Notes under the pieces: generated by a model
What the model was told of the DNA's origin: nothing
Database searches by the model: none
Seen by the model: only the letters and a program-made list of their open reading frames with translations
Position numbers and translations under genes: made by a program
DNA from: Elusimicrobiota bacterium
GTDB lineage: Bacteria; Elusimicrobiota; Elusimicrobia; Elusimicrobiales; UBA9959
Reading direction: 5' to 3'
NCBI GenBank assembly: GCA_003450815.1
Contig: DMES01000037.1
Coordinates: 1 to 64,000, forward strand
DNA length: 64,000 nt
Part shown: piece after piece, positions 8,465-17,010 of the stretch
Numbering within the stretch: position 1 is the stretch's first letter
Layout: the number at the start of each line of letters is the position of its first letter

Positions 8465-9130
8465 TTAACCACCTATGGGTGGTTCACAATTCCAGTTAGA
8501 GCAATAACGTTCAGGAATACAAGATGGTATAATCGTAGCTACTGCCTTGCATATCATATAGGTGGCAGTGCATTCCGGCATAGTCCAGACTCCGCCAACC
8601 CATGACCCAGCTGCGCAAAGCCCGCCCACTTGCTCGCAAACATCCTTGTATACAGTGACATCATGACATACATCACGATAACTGTATTCTGAGCATGTGC
8701 AAACTCCGGGTGATCTTGTGGGCAGCAAACAATTTTCAGGAAGCGTATGTGTCGAACCCTTTACAGCATACACAAAATCGTATTTTTGCTCCAAAGTTCC
8801 TTGGTCACGCAGGCATTCGAATCCGTCGCGAAGCTGGGGCGCAAGATTATTCGCATTTACATAAGCCATTGCGGAGCCAATAGCCTCATCCATTGCTATT
8901 AACATGCGCGGGCTGAAAACAGGTTCCGCTTCAACTGTTAAAACCGCCGCCGGCTTCGGTTTCTCACACGCTATATTATCATTTTGGCTGGAATCAGCGG
9001 TTTTTATTGCTTCCATGAAGTTTATGCCACCTAAAGCTTTGCCGTCAAAGTCTACTTTTATATCCTCGGCATGAACAACGCCAAGTCCCAAACCGGCCAC
9101 CGCCGCAACCGCCAGTATTAGTCTTTTCAT
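8465..9130 (-). CDS. Exported cysteine-rich protein of unknown function
   Basis: 221 residues with a clear Sec signal (MKRLILAVAAVAGLGLGVVHA, cleavage likely after AHA-like VHA). The mature N-terminal half is acidic or neutral and contains a helical stretch (SPRMLIAMDEAIGSAMAYVN). The C-terminal 90 residues carry about 13 cysteines (CTCSEY, DVCHD, DVCEQ, GLCAAG, ECTATYMIC, SCIPERYC, NCEPP), pointing to a disulfide-stabilised secreted module. No family recognised. A Shine-Dalgarno-like GGAGAAAA precedes the ATG. Confidence 0.7.
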   Translation of the reverse strand: MKRLILAVAAVAGLGLGVVHAEDIKVDFDGKALGGINFMEAIKTADSSQNDNIACEKPKPAAVLTVEAEPVFSPRMLIAMDEAIGSAMAYVNANNLAPQLRDGFECLRDQGTLEQKYDFVYAVKGSTHTLPENCLLPTRSPGVCTCSEYSYRDVCHDVTVYKDVCEQVGGLCAAGSWVGGVWTMPECTATYMICKAVATIIPSCIPERYCSNWNCEPPIGG

Positions 9131-9605
9131 CTTTTTTCTCCGGTCTTTTTGAATTACCGGTGAAGTTTTTCTCGCCGGTTTTGCTTATGCCTCTCACGGA
9201 GCAATTTTTGTGCCAAAATCAGGCAGATAGCCTGATTTTGGGCGGTTTCATTGGGAAAATATGGAGTTGAGTATTTATCAGGAGTAAGGAAAGCGGGCAA
9301 AAACATTTTCATTTGAAAACATTTGTTTTCAAATGAAATGAAAAACCGCTTTAAGCAGAAATTAAAAAAGCATGCTGGCAGCGCTATTTTCCGCCGGTCA
9401 GCTATAAACACCGACTGAAGCATCTTGCATTTAAGCGTTTAATCAACGTCCCGCCTGCCACCACGAGAACCAATATTCGCGTATTTTGGGGCCATAAGGA
9501 ATTAAATGCACCGACCCGGCTGGCCGCATCAGTTTAGGGATGGGGGACGCAGCTTTGTTTCTTGGTTATTTTGCCGTATCGCAGATTATTTCAAAGACTG
9601 ACGAG

Positions 9606-9643
9606 AAAAATTCAAGGCACTCTGAAAAGTGCCCTGAATTTTT
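9606..9643. terminator. Bidirectional terminator-like hairpin
   Basis: AAAAATTCAAGGCACT pairs with AGTGCCCTGAATTTTT with one mismatch around a six-base loop; the A and T tracts let it work in either direction. Confidence 0.6.
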
Positions 9644-9667
9644 CCCTGGGAGTTAGACAAGGTTTTA

Positions 9668-9702
9668 TCCTGAAAAACGGCGTTGTTAGCCGTTTTTCAG
9701 GA
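9668..9702. terminator. Terminator-like hairpin
   Basis: TCCTGAAAAACGGC and GCCGTTTTTCAGGA form a perfect 14-bp stem with a 7-base loop, about 35 bases downstream (minus strand) of the ZIP transporter gene. Confidence 0.55.
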
Positions 9703-9715
9703 TTTAGAATTTCTA

Positions 9716-9740
9716 ATAAGCGCGCGTTGCGCGCGCTTAT
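9716..9740 (-). terminator. Hairpin at the ZIP transporter stop codon
   Basis: ATAAGCGCGCG and CGCGCGCTTAT form a perfect 11-bp stem with a three-base loop that includes the stop codon of the ZIP gene. A hairpin this close could terminate or protect the transcript end. Confidence 0.5.
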
Positions 9741-10462
9741 CTGCCTATCGCGGTTATAGCCATAACCGCGACATAACCTAACGCGTAAAAAGCAGGGATA
9801 AGACGGTCGTGCGTTTTATGCAGGCCCGGCAAGATGTCCGCCATGGCGATATAGAGGAAAGAGCCGCCGCTTATGCCTAGCAGAAGGGATTCGGTCCAAG
9901 GGGTTACGCTCAGGAAAAAGGGCTCCACTATCAGCGCCCCAAGCGGCGTGGCGAGTGCCAGCAGCAGGCTTAAATACATGGCCCGTTTGACGGTGCGGCC
10001 GGAATGCAGCAGAAGCGATACCAAGGCTATGCCGTCGGCGAGTTTGTGCAGAATAACGCCTAGCGAGATATTAAGGCCCGCGAGCGAACCCGTTTTAAAA
10101 CCCACCGCGATGTTGAACCCGTCAAGCACCGAGTGCACTGTCATGGCAGCCAGCGCGAAGGCGCCAAGCGCGTGCTCATGCACTTCGCAATTTTCCATGT
10201 ATTCGCCGGAGGAATTTATTACCGTGAAATTTTCAAGCGCGAAAAGAGTGAGCAGCGCCGCCAGGCAGCCGTAGGCCGCGGCCCCGGGGTTCAGGCGCCA
10301 TGCTTCGGGGAAAATGTCAAGGAAAGCCGCCGACAGCAGAACTCCCGCCGAAAAAGCCAGCGTGCGCGAAAGCAGGCGCTTGTTCACGGCGCCGAAGCGG
10401 GCGGTCAGTCCCGCTCCAAGCATTGTGAAGGCTACGGCGATAAGGCTGAAGAGATAGATCAT
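9737..10462 (-). CDS. ZIP-family divalent metal transporter
   Basis: 241 residues, about eight predicted membrane helices. The metal-site signatures are HSVLDGFNIAVGF in helix 4 and LHKLADGIALVSLL in helix 5 (His, Asp, Asn and His, Asp positions of the bacterial ZIP binuclear site). It lacks the long His-rich loop of many ZIPs, though a short cytoplasmic loop has CEVHEH. Predicted to import zinc or a similar divalent ion across the inner membrane. It is 100 bases downstream of the MsbA-like gene on the same strand, with a hairpin in between, so co-transcription is uncertain. Confidence 0.88.
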   Translation of the reverse strand: MIYLFSLIAVAFTMLGAGLTARFGAVNKRLLSRTLAFSAGVLLSAAFLDIFPEAWRLNPGAAAYGCLAALLTLFALENFTVINSSGEYMENCEVHEHALGAFALAAMTVHSVLDGFNIAVGFKTGSLAGLNISLGVILHKLADGIALVSLLLHSGRTVKRAMYLSLLLALATPLGALIVEPFFLSVTPWTESLLLGISGGSFLYIAMADILPGLHKTHDRLIPAFYALGYVAVMAITAIGR

Positions 10463-10534
10463 GCAAATTCCCCGGAGGGAATTTGACGCCTATACAGGTA
10501 TTGAAGTATTGTTTGTCTCATCCTTACATAACTT

Positions 10535-10560
10535 CCGAAAATTGTGGTTGCAATTTTCGG
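10535..10560 (-). terminator. Hairpin just downstream of the ABC transporter gene
   Basis: CCGAAAATTG and CAATTTTCGG form a perfect 10-bp stem. The same stem recurs at 22829-22851 with a different loop. It lacks a clear U tract, so it may be a repeat rather than a true terminator. Confidence 0.4.
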
Positions 10561-10561
10561 A

Positions 10562-12331
10562 CTAATTCTGCGCTTCGTAGAGCGCCTTGTAAACCCCGTT
10601 TTTAGCCAGCAGTTCTTCGTGATTGCCCGTTTCCGCCAGTTCACCCTGTCTTAACACGAAAATTTTATCCGCGTTCCTTACTGTGGACAAGCGGTGCGCC
10701 ACCATTACCACTGTGCGGCCCTTTAAAATCCGCTCTATGGCCGCCTGCACCACCTGCTCGCTGGTTGTATCCAGGTTTGAAGTGGCCTCGTCCAAAAGCA
10801 GTATTTCCGGTTTTTTTATTATGGCTCGCGCTATGGCAAGGCGCTGGCGCTGGCCGCCTGAAAGCTTTACGCCGCGCTCGCCCAGGCGGGTGTCGTAACC
10901 CTGCGGCATGGCTTTTATGAAATTATGGACATCGGCCGCAGTGGCTGCCTCAATAACTTCATCCATTGTGGCGGCCGGCTTGCCTATGGTGATGTTTTTT
11001 AAAACTGTGTCGTCAAAGAGTATGGTGTCCTGCGTCACAAGGCCCATGTGGTCTTTAAGCTCTTTGGTGTCTATCTCGCGCAACTCCCGCCCGTCTATTA
11101 AAACCCGGCCTGTGACAGGGTCAAAAAACCTGAGCAGCAGGTGGATAATGGTGGTTTTTCCGGAGCCAGAAGGCCCCACAAAGGCGGCCACCTGCCCCGG
11201 CTCAATCTGGAAGCTGAGGTTTTTAAGCACCTGTGTGTCGCGGGAGGGGTACTTGTAGCCCAGGCGGTCAAATTCTATGCGGCCCTGAACACATTCTAGC
11301 GGCTTCGGGTTGTTTACTATGGTTACTGTCGGTTTTTCTTCCAGGATCTGAAAGATGCGTTCCCAGGAAGCCAGGCCAAGCTGTAGTTTTGAGTTGAGGT
11401 TGGCTATGTTCTTAAGCGGCATGTAGGCGGTAAAGAAAGCCGCTATAAAGGAGAAGAAAGCGGCGGTAGTCATGGTGCCTTCAAAAATAGCGTGTCCCCC
11501 AAGGTAAATTACAACCATCATTATGATGCTGCCTATAAACTCCATAAGCGGGCCGGTAAGGGCGGCGGCGCGCAGGTAGCGCATGGTTTTTCCGAAGTAG
11601 TCGTCGTTTGAGCGGCGGAATTTGGCTATAGCCTCTTCTTCGTAGTTAAAGGCTTTTACCACTGTCATGCCCTGCAGGCTTTCCTGGAAGCGGTGGGAGA
11701 TCTCGCCCACTATCACCTGGGATTCCATGCTGGATTTACGCATTTTTTTGCCCAGCACTTTCATCACTGTGGAGGCGACCGGTATGATTACAAGCGAGAT
11801 AAGCGCGAAGCGCCAGTTTACATAGAAAAGGACGCCTATAAGCCCCATTACGGTAAGCGAGTCGCGTATGAGGTAAAGCGGCACAAACTGCACGGCGGAC
11901 TGCACATTATTCAGGTCGTTTATAACCCGGCTCATCACATCGGAGGAGCGTTTGCGCCAGTAAAATTCTATGGACAGGCGGTGGATGTGGGTAAAAAGGT
12001 CGTCGCGTATCTGCTGGACCGCTTTCTGGCCTATCCAGCTCATCAGGTAGCCGTTTATGTATTCGGCCGCCATGCGCACTATGGCTAGTATGGGCAGGCC
12101 TATAAGCACCAGGCGCAGCATGTCCAGGTTCTTTTCTATGAACACGCCCTGTATTACCGGGCCCATCAGGTAAACCAGTCCGCCGCGCACGGTGGCAAGG
12201 GCTATCATGGAAAGCGCCGCGTGCGCAAATTTTTTCTTGTAAGGTTTTATGTATTCAAAAAGAGTTCTGGTCAGATAAGAGGTCTGGTTTTTGGCGGTTT
12301 GCGCGTCAGATTTGGTTTTTGTGTCGGGCAT
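10562..12331 (-). CDS. msbA: ABC exporter, MsbA-like (lipid A core flippase type)
   Basis: 589 residues: an N-terminal six-helix exporter domain (about 1-330) fused to a nucleotide-binding domain with Walker A GPSGSGKTTI, signature LSGGQRQRLAIARAI, Walker B ILLLDEATSNLD and the switch histidine in MVAHRLSTV. Such half-transporters dimerise. Its position directly downstream of lpxB and the Gfo/Idh/MocA gene in an envelope locus supports a role in flipping lipid A or core across the inner membrane; other ABC exporters look alike, so the substrate is inferred from context. The stop codon is next to a hairpin at 10535-10560. Confidence 0.85.
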   Translation of the reverse strand: MPDTKTKSDAQTAKNQTSYLTRTLFEYIKPYKKKFAHAALSMIALATVRGGLVYLMGPVIQGVFIEKNLDMLRLVLIGLPILAIVRMAAEYINGYLMSWIGQKAVQQIRDDLFTHIHRLSIEFYWRKRSSDVMSRVINDLNNVQSAVQFVPLYLIRDSLTVMGLIGVLFYVNWRFALISLVIIPVASTVMKVLGKKMRKSSMESQVIVGEISHRFQESLQGMTVVKAFNYEEEAIAKFRRSNDDYFGKTMRYLRAAALTGPLMEFIGSIIMMVVIYLGGHAIFEGTMTTAAFFSFIAAFFTAYMPLKNIANLNSKLQLGLASWERIFQILEEKPTVTIVNNPKPLECVQGRIEFDRLGYKYPSRDTQVLKNLSFQIEPGQVAAFVGPSGSGKTTIIHLLLRFFDPVTGRVLIDGRELREIDTKELKDHMGLVTQDTILFDDTVLKNITIGKPAATMDEVIEAATAADVHNFIKAMPQGYDTRLGERGVKLSGGQRQRLAIARAIIKKPEILLLDEATSNLDTTSEQVVQAAIERILKGRTVVMVAHRLSTVRNADKIFVLRQGELAETGNHEELLAKNGVYKALYEAQN

Positions 12332-12356
12332 ATCAAATATTTAAGCGTTATAACCA

Positions 12357-12448
12357 AGGTTCACGGTTTAGCGGTTCAAAGGTTGAAGGAGCATCAGGAA
12401 AAAATAACCGTGAACCCTGAACTGTGAACCCCTGAACCGTTGAACCAG
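12357..12448. repeat. Short-word inverted repeat cluster (GGTTCACGG / CCGTGAACC)
   Basis: Between msbA and lpxB. Left half reiterates GGTTCACGGTTTAGCGGTTC; right half reiterates the complement as AACCGTGAACC, CTGAACTGTGAACC and CCTGAACCGTTGAACC. The result is a palindromic patch of reiterated near-identical 8-9 base words, comparable in style to other patches in this window. Confidence 0.65.
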
Positions 12449-12454
12449 ACAACC

Positions 12455-13603
12455 TTAATTCAAATATGAAAGTATTTTTTCCGCAGCGCGCGCCGCCGCT
12501 CCCGGCGAACCGAGCATTGCCCTTAAGGAGGAGAATTCCGCCCGCTGAGCCGTCATTTTAGGGGGATTGTTGAAGAGGGCGAAGGCTTCCCGGGTCAGGA
12601 ATTCAACCGTGGCCTTTTCCTGGATAAGCTCTTTTACCGCCGGTTTGTTCAGCAGGATGTTTACAAGCGAGATGTACGGTATCTTTATTACCCTGCGCGC
12701 CACTTCGTATGTGAGACGGGGCACTTTGTAGGCCACCACCATAGGTATGCCCAGCAGGGCGTTTTCAAGCGTGGCCGTGCCCGAACAGGTGAAGGCGAAA
12801 TCCAGTGCGGCGCGTTCTTTGTAGCCGTATTCGCGCACTATCTCAATATCCTTCGACCAGTATTTTTCCGCCCGTTCAAGGAACGGCACCAGTTTTTCGT
12901 CCGGGAATTCCGGCACGGCAAACACTTTCGCTTTGGCGTTCGGGCAGCTTGCCTTTATTTTGTAGAATGCGTTCAGGAAAATGGGCAGATGCCGTGAAAT
13001 TTCGGTCTTTCGTGAGCCGGGCAGTATGCCGATCTGCCAGGAATTATCCGCAGGCGGGAAAGTCTTTTCCACCGGCGGGGGCAACAGGTCTAAAAGCGGA
13101 TGCCCCACGAAAGTGACATTGGCCCCGGCTTTTTTGTAGATGGTTTCTTCAAAAGGAAAGATGACAAAAAGCTCTTTTGTGAGCTTGGCAAGTTTGGCCG
13201 CCCTGCCCAGGCGGGAGGCCCACACCTGCGGGCTGATATAATAAAACGCGGGAATGTGCCGGTGGGCCGCAAGCCCCAGCATCTGGTGGTTGAAGCCGTA
13301 AAAATCGACGGCTATAACGCAGGCCGGGCGTTTTTCCTCAAGGTAGCGGCGCACCAGCTTCAGCAGTTTCAGCCAGAGGAAAAAATTCTTGAAGGGTTCG
13401 GAAAATCCCACGGCTCCCACCGAAACAAGGTTGTAAATAAAATGCGAGGACACCTCCTGCATGCGCATTCCGCCTATAGAGGTTATAGAAAGGTCGGGGT
13501 CTTTCTCTTTCAGCGCCCTTATCAGGTTCGCGGCGTGCAAATCTCCCGACGGGTCGCCGGCGACTATAAGAATATTTTTTGTTGTAGGAGCGATTTTAGA
13601 CAT
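12455..13603 (-). CDS. lpxB: Lipid-A-disaccharide synthase
   Basis: 382 residues, usual LpxB length. GT19 features: the N-terminal VAGDPSGDLHAANLIRAL, then VDFYGFNHQMLGLA, the YYISPQVWASRLGR motif and GILPGSRKTEISRHLP, and CSGTATLENALLGIPMVVAYK as the donor-binding region. The enzyme condenses UDP-2,3-diacylglucosamine with lipid X at the inner membrane, the step after LpxI. It shares the minus strand with the Gfo/Idh/MocA gene upstream (separated by a GATTACACAGATTA element) and the MsbA-like gene downstream. Confidence 0.95.
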   Translation of the reverse strand: MSKIAPTTKNILIVAGDPSGDLHAANLIRALKEKDPDLSITSIGGMRMQEVSSHFIYNLVSVGAVGFSEPFKNFFLWLKLLKLVRRYLEEKRPACVIAVDFYGFNHQMLGLAAHRHIPAFYYISPQVWASRLGRAAKLAKLTKELFVIFPFEETIYKKAGANVTFVGHPLLDLLPPPVEKTFPPADNSWQIGILPGSRKTEISRHLPIFLNAFYKIKASCPNAKAKVFAVPEFPDEKLVPFLERAEKYWSKDIEIVREYGYKERAALDFAFTCSGTATLENALLGIPMVVAYKVPRLTYEVARRVIKIPYISLVNILLNKPAVKELIQEKATVEFLTREAFALFNNPPKMTAQRAEFSSLRAMLGSPGAAARAAEKILSYLN

Positions 13604-13613
13604 AATTACCGGG

Positions 13614-13793
13614 GAAGATTACACAGATTAGGCTACGATTACACAGATTGCAATGAAAACCGCTTAATTTGATAATGTGTATCTCCAAAAGTCAACAAAC
13701 AAACCCATCTTTAGATTATCAGCTTGAGATATCAGGTTGTTGCTTCAAGTCATATAATCTGTGTAATCGTCGTACTAAATCTGTGTAATCATA
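13614..13793. repeat. GATTACACAGATTA element A, containing a degenerate GxxExxY fragment
   Basis: Two copies of the word at 13617-13630 and 13637-13650 face two inverted copies at 13755-13768 and 13777-13790. The interior (about 13650-13735) is clearly related to the 3' end of the GxxExxY gene in element B: both share AATGAAAACCG-TTAATTTGA, and the minus-strand translation NLKMGLFVDF corresponds to DLKIGLLVNF. The right end touches the stop codon of the Gfo/Idh/MocA gene. Confidence 0.75.
13651..13735 (-). pseudogene. Remnant of a GxxExxY-family gene (C-terminal fragment)
   Basis: About 25 codons align with the C-terminus of the intact GxxExxY protein (17106-17474). No start, and the N-terminal three quarters are missing. 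A 16-base string matching the 5' part of the intact gene is present but inverted (13734-13749), suggesting a rearrangement as well as a deletion; that last point is weak. Confidence 0.6.
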
Positions 13794-14864
13794 TTACGAC
13801 TTATCTATCCCCGCGTTTTTCAGGCCTTCTTCAACCACCACGCCTGCGGCATGGCCGATATCGGAAATGGAGCGGGCCAGCGACTGGCCGGGCTCATCCG
13901 TTTGTAAGCCGGAAACTTCAAAGCGCCGCATAACCTCGGTTATGCTAAGCGCCAGGCGCATGGCTTTAAGACCTTTTTCGCCGCTTGGCGCCGGGGTTTT
14001 AGAGGTCTTAATGCAGTCAATAAAGTGATAAAGCTCTTCTTTTATGGGCTCTTTTTTCTCTAGTTTCGGGAACAGTATCTCTATGTCCTTCATGGATTTT
14101 ACCGCCGGGGTTTTCTTGTGATAAATTTTAAGGCGGGCGCTCACATAATCCACCGATAGATAGGCGTCCTGCTGGTAAATGCGCATGCGGCGGGAATTCT
14201 CCATGCTGACGCGGCTGGCGGTGATATCGGCCACGCAGCCGTTTTTGAATTTAATGCGCACATTTGAGATGTCTTCGTGATTGGATAGTATGCTCGCGCC
14301 GATAGCCTCAAAAGTCGCCACTTCGGAATCTATCATAGTAAGGATGATGTCCAGGTCATGTATCATCAGGTCCAGCGTTACGCCGGTGGCCGCCACGCGC
14401 GGGTCGTATGGTCCAAGGCGCTCTATGGTGACATAGCGCGGGTTTTTTACATGCTTAAGCGTTTCAACCACGGCTGGATTAAAGCGCTCGGAATGTCCCA
14501 CCTGGAGCACCACATTGTTTTTTTCTGAGAGGGCCAGCAGGTTGCGAGCGCCTTCTTCCGAGTTGGCCAGCGGCTTTTCAATCAGCACATGCAGGCCGGC
14601 TTCCAAAGCTTTTATGCCTATTTCAGCATGGAATTCAGTGGGGGCGGCCAAAACCAGTGCGTCCACCTGGCCGAACATGTCAAGATAATCCTTATAGGCC
14701 ACGCAGTTGTAGCGCCATGCCAGTGTCTGCGCACGCATGAGGTTGGGGTCGGAAACCCCTATCAGCTCAACTTCCGGCATTTTGGAGAGGGTGCGAGTAT
14801 GGAAGCCGCCGAGTTTGCCGGCGCCGATCACGCCGAAACGCATTTTCTTTTCTTTTTCAGCCAT
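13794..14864 (-). CDS. Gfo/Idh/MocA-family NAD(P)-dependent oxidoreductase
   Basis: 356 residues. N-terminal Rossmann fold with GVIGAGKLGGFHTRTL; the EKPLANSEEGARNL motif carries the conserved Lys of the EKP signature near residue 97; the C-terminal Gfo/Idh/MocA alpha-beta domain contains GVTLDLMIHDLDIIL with the family's catalytic His. Such enzymes oxidise or reduce sugars, including UDP-sugars. Placed between lipid A genes, it may act on an envelope sugar; GnnA-type UDP-GlcNAc oxidation is possible, but no GnnB aminotransferase is seen nearby. Ribosome-binding site GAGGA precedes the ATG. Confidence 0.85.
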   Translation of the reverse strand: MAEKEKKMRFGVIGAGKLGGFHTRTLSKMPEVELIGVSDPNLMRAQTLAWRYNCVAYKDYLDMFGQVDALVLAAPTEFHAEIGIKALEAGLHVLIEKPLANSEEGARNLLALSEKNNVVLQVGHSERFNPAVVETLKHVKNPRYVTIERLGPYDPRVAATGVTLDLMIHDLDIILTMIDSEVATFEAIGASILSNHEDISNVRIKFKNGCVADITASRVSMENSRRMRIYQQDAYLSVDYVSARLKIYHKKTPAVKSMKDIEILFPKLEKKEPIKEELYHFIDCIKTSKTPAPSGEKGLKAMRLALSITEVMRRFEVSGLQTDEPGQSLARSISDIGHAAGVVVEEGLKNAGIDKS

Positions 14865-14988
14865 ATAGTGTCCTCTAAATCAGATAATAAACCACTGCCG
14901 GCCCGAGGCCGGTCTTGTATTATCATTCTACTAAATGTGCGGGCGATATGTGAGGGGGGAGCTGTGTAAAGCGGCACGATAGCTTAGA

Positions 14989-15048
14989 GCCCAATGGTGT
15001 CAGGCTTTTTGTCTCCAAAAGATACCATGACACCAGGTCCTACGCTTT
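14989..15048. repeat. Inverted repeat upstream of the S1-domain gene
   Basis: TGGTGTCA and TGACACCA arms lie about 25 bases apart within the divergent intergenic region (14865-15101). Possible operator or transcript-leader hairpin; function unknown. Confidence 0.35.
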
Positions 15049-15101
15049 AATTATGTAAAATACCAATATGCCGCGCAATCTGTACTTTTGCAAGAGGATA
15101 T

Positions 15102-16313
15102 ATGAATAACAATAACCTGCCGGATGGAATGGAAAAAGAAGAAAATTTTGCCGAGATGTTTGAGAATAACTCTATGGAAACGGACCGGTTGGAGCCGGGA
15201 CAGAAGATCGAGGCCCCTATAGTAAAAATAACCGCCGAATGGGCGCTCCTTCAGGTGGGGGGCAAGGGCGAGGGTTACCTGGACAGGAAAGAATTGCAGG
15301 ATGAAAACGGCAGCCTGACCGTAAAAGAGGGCGACAAAATCCGCGCTTACTTCATGTTTTCAGAGGACGGCGAAATGCGCTTCACCACAAAAATAGGGTC
15401 GGGTCCGGCTGCCTATGTGCAGCTTGAAGACGCCTGGAAGAACGGCATTCCCGTGGAAGGAACGGTATCAAAAGAAATGAAAGGCGGCTTTGAAATTACC
15501 ATCAGCGGCGGAGCGCGCGCTTTCTGCCCCTTCTCGCAGATGGGCCTGCGGCGTGAGGAGAACAAGGAAAGTTACCTGAGCAGGGTTATGATATTTGAGA
15601 TCATAGAGTGCGGCGAGCGCAACATTGTGCTTTCCCGCAAAGGCATACTGGGGCGTGAGAGACAGGCAAAAACGGCGGTTCTTAAAGAAACCCTGAAAGA
15701 GGGTGTTAGAATAAAAGGCATTGTGACTTCCATACAAAAATTCGGCGCTTTTATTGATATAGGCGGCGTGGAAGGCCTGCTGCCGGTTTCAGAGATAGCT
15801 TGGAACCGGACGGAAAACGTGAGCGACATCCTTTCAGTCGGCCAGAAGGTGGAAGTTATAATTAAAAGCCTGGACTGGGCGAATGAGAAAATGTCCTTCA
15901 GTCTCAAAGACACACTGCCCGACCCCTGGGATCTGGCTGTGCAGAACTGGCCACCGGGTTCATATCACACGGGCACCGTTTCACGGCTTGCCCCTTTCGG
16001 CGCTTTTGTCACCCTGGGGGAAGGCGTGGACGGACTTATACATATCTCCCGCCTGGGCGGAGAGCGGCGGATACAGCACCCGGATGAAGTATTGAAGGCG
16101 GGGGAGTCCATTGAGGTGTGCGTGGAATCGGTGGACAGGGAAAACAAGAAAATTTCGCTGGTTCCCGCCGATGTCCGCCGCGAAGAGGCGGAAACAGCGG
16201 CCACTTTGAAACAATATCAGCAACAGGATCTCTCGGAGCAGCCGATAATGAGTTCTTTCGGGGATTTGATTGAGCAGCAGTTGCAAAAAAAAGCGAAGAC
16301 GCCAAGGCAGTAA
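15102..16313 (+). CDS. Ribosomal protein S1-like RNA-binding protein with four S1 domains
   Basis: 403 residues. Four S1/OB domains by eye: about 32-100, 115-180, 197-266 and 285-355. The third and fourth are the most canonical (KGIVTSIQKFGAFIDIGG-VEGLLPVSEI and TGTVSRLAPFGAFVTL-VDGLIHISRL). It is shorter than six-domain E. coli S1 but matches four-domain S1 homologues. Predicted cytoplasmic role in mRNA binding and translation initiation. It is the only plus-strand gene inside the envelope locus and is convergent with the acyltransferase gene downstream. Confidence 0.88.
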   Translation: MNNNNLPDGMEKEENFAEMFENNSMETDRLEPGQKIEAPIVKITAEWALLQVGGKGEGYLDRKELQDENGSLTVKEGDKIRAYFMFSEDGEMRFTTKIGSGPAAYVQLEDAWKNGIPVEGTVSKEMKGGFEITISGGARAFCPFSQMGLRREENKESYLSRVMIFEIIECGERNIVLSRKGILGRERQAKTAVLKETLKEGVRIKGIVTSIQKFGAFIDIGGVEGLLPVSEIAWNRTENVSDILSVGQKVEVIIKSLDWANEKMSFSLKDTLPDPWDLAVQNWPPGSYHTGTVSRLAPFGAFVTLGEGVDGLIHISRLGGERRIQHPDEVLKAGESIEVCVESVDRENKKISLVPADVRREEAETAATLKQYQQQDLSEQPIMSSFGDLIEQQLQKKAKTPRQ

Positions 16314-16329
16314 AAAAGCTAGAGTTGTA

Positions 16330-16376
16330 AAGGAACTCCTTAATACTATCCCCTCTACCCTATCCCCTAACCCCTG
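16330..16376. repeat. Short CCCCTAACCCCT-type word repeat
   Basis: Reiterated words TATCCCCTCTACCCTATCCCCTAACCCCT between the S1 gene and the convergent acyltransferase gene; runs into the acyltransferase stop region. It resembles the other reiterated-word patches here. Confidence 0.5.
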
Positions 16377-17010
16377 CACTTAATAGTTCTTCGGCTTCGG
16401 CGGTCAGCGCGTTCAGGATATTTTCAAGCTCAACAGCTTTGGCCGCCACGTCGTCGGTTTCCGTTATGATAAACGGAGCGCCGTAAACAGCCTGGATGCG
16501 GCCGAAGGGGAGAGGGAACTGATAGCGGTCCCAGCTGGGCAGGATCTTTTTTCTTGAAAGGGCGCACGCGGCCGGTATTATAGGCACTCCGGCTTTCCGG
16601 GCCAGGTATACCGCGCCTGGCTGCACCTTAAAAACGGGCCCGCGCGGGCCGTCGGGCGTGATGGCTATTGAGCTGCCGCCGCGCGCGGCTTTTATCAGGC
16701 CGCGCAGCGAAATGAAGCCGCCCGAAGTGGTGGAGCCGCGCACAAAAGTAAATCCAAAGAGCTTTAATATGCGGGCCATATATTCGCCGTCTTTGCTCTT
16801 GCTGATCAGGCCGCAGGTGCCGCGGTTCCTGTGCAGATAGATCATCAATACTTCCTGGCGGTGCCAGAGGGCGTAAATTACCGCGCCGGGATGGTCTTTT
16901 ACGCCTTTAATTGAAATTTTAGAGGTAAGGGCTGTCAGTTGTATGTAAAACCAGGCAAGCCATGAAAGCAGGGTGTGGGCGGGGGAGTGTTTGTAAAAAA
17001 GTTCGTTCAT
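16360..17010 (-). CDS. Lysophospholipid acyltransferase-type protein (DUF374 family)
   Basis: 216 residues. The variant acyltransferase box is YALWHRQEVLM (H-x-x-x-x motif), followed by SKSKDGEYMARILKLFGF, RGSTTSGG and the conserved ITPDGPRGP block, which together identify the DUF374 branch of glycerophospholipid/lipid A acyltransferases. An N-terminal hydrophobic segment (LLSWLAWFYIQLTAL) suggests inner-membrane association. In lipid A loci this family is a candidate for the secondary acylation otherwise done by LpxL/LpxM; that role is inferred. Confidence 0.82.
   Translation of the reverse strand: MNELFYKHSPAHTLLSWLAWFYIQLTALTSKISIKGVKDHPGAVIYALWHRQEVLMIYLHRNRGTCGLISKSKDGEYMARILKLFGFTFVRGSTTSGGFISLRGLIKAARGGSSIAITPDGPRGPVFKVQPGAVYLARKAGVPIIPAACALSRKKILPSWDRYQFPLPFGRIQAVYGAPFIITETDDVAAKAVELENILNALTAEAEELLSAGVRG

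Larger units (their letters stand above)
9131..9736. other. 600-base gene-poor stretch with five perfect or near-perfect hairpins
   Basis: No convincing gene; the only sizeable minus-strand frame (9154-9423) has no export signal, family resemblance or ribosome-binding site. Inverted repeats: 9213-9241 (12-bp perfect stem), 9308-9339 (15-bp perfect stem, AT-rich), 9606-9643 (16-bp stem, one mismatch), 9668-9702 (14-bp perfect stem) and 9716-9740 (11-bp perfect stem). Confidence 0.7.

Noticed and set aside
9154..9423. An 89-residue minus-strand frame in the gap after the cysteine-rich gene
   Set aside because: Contains two of the perfect hairpins, has no signal, domain or ribosome-binding site.
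13100..13672. A 190-residue plus-strand open frame
   Set aside because: Antisense to lpxB, with low-complexity composition and no start signal.
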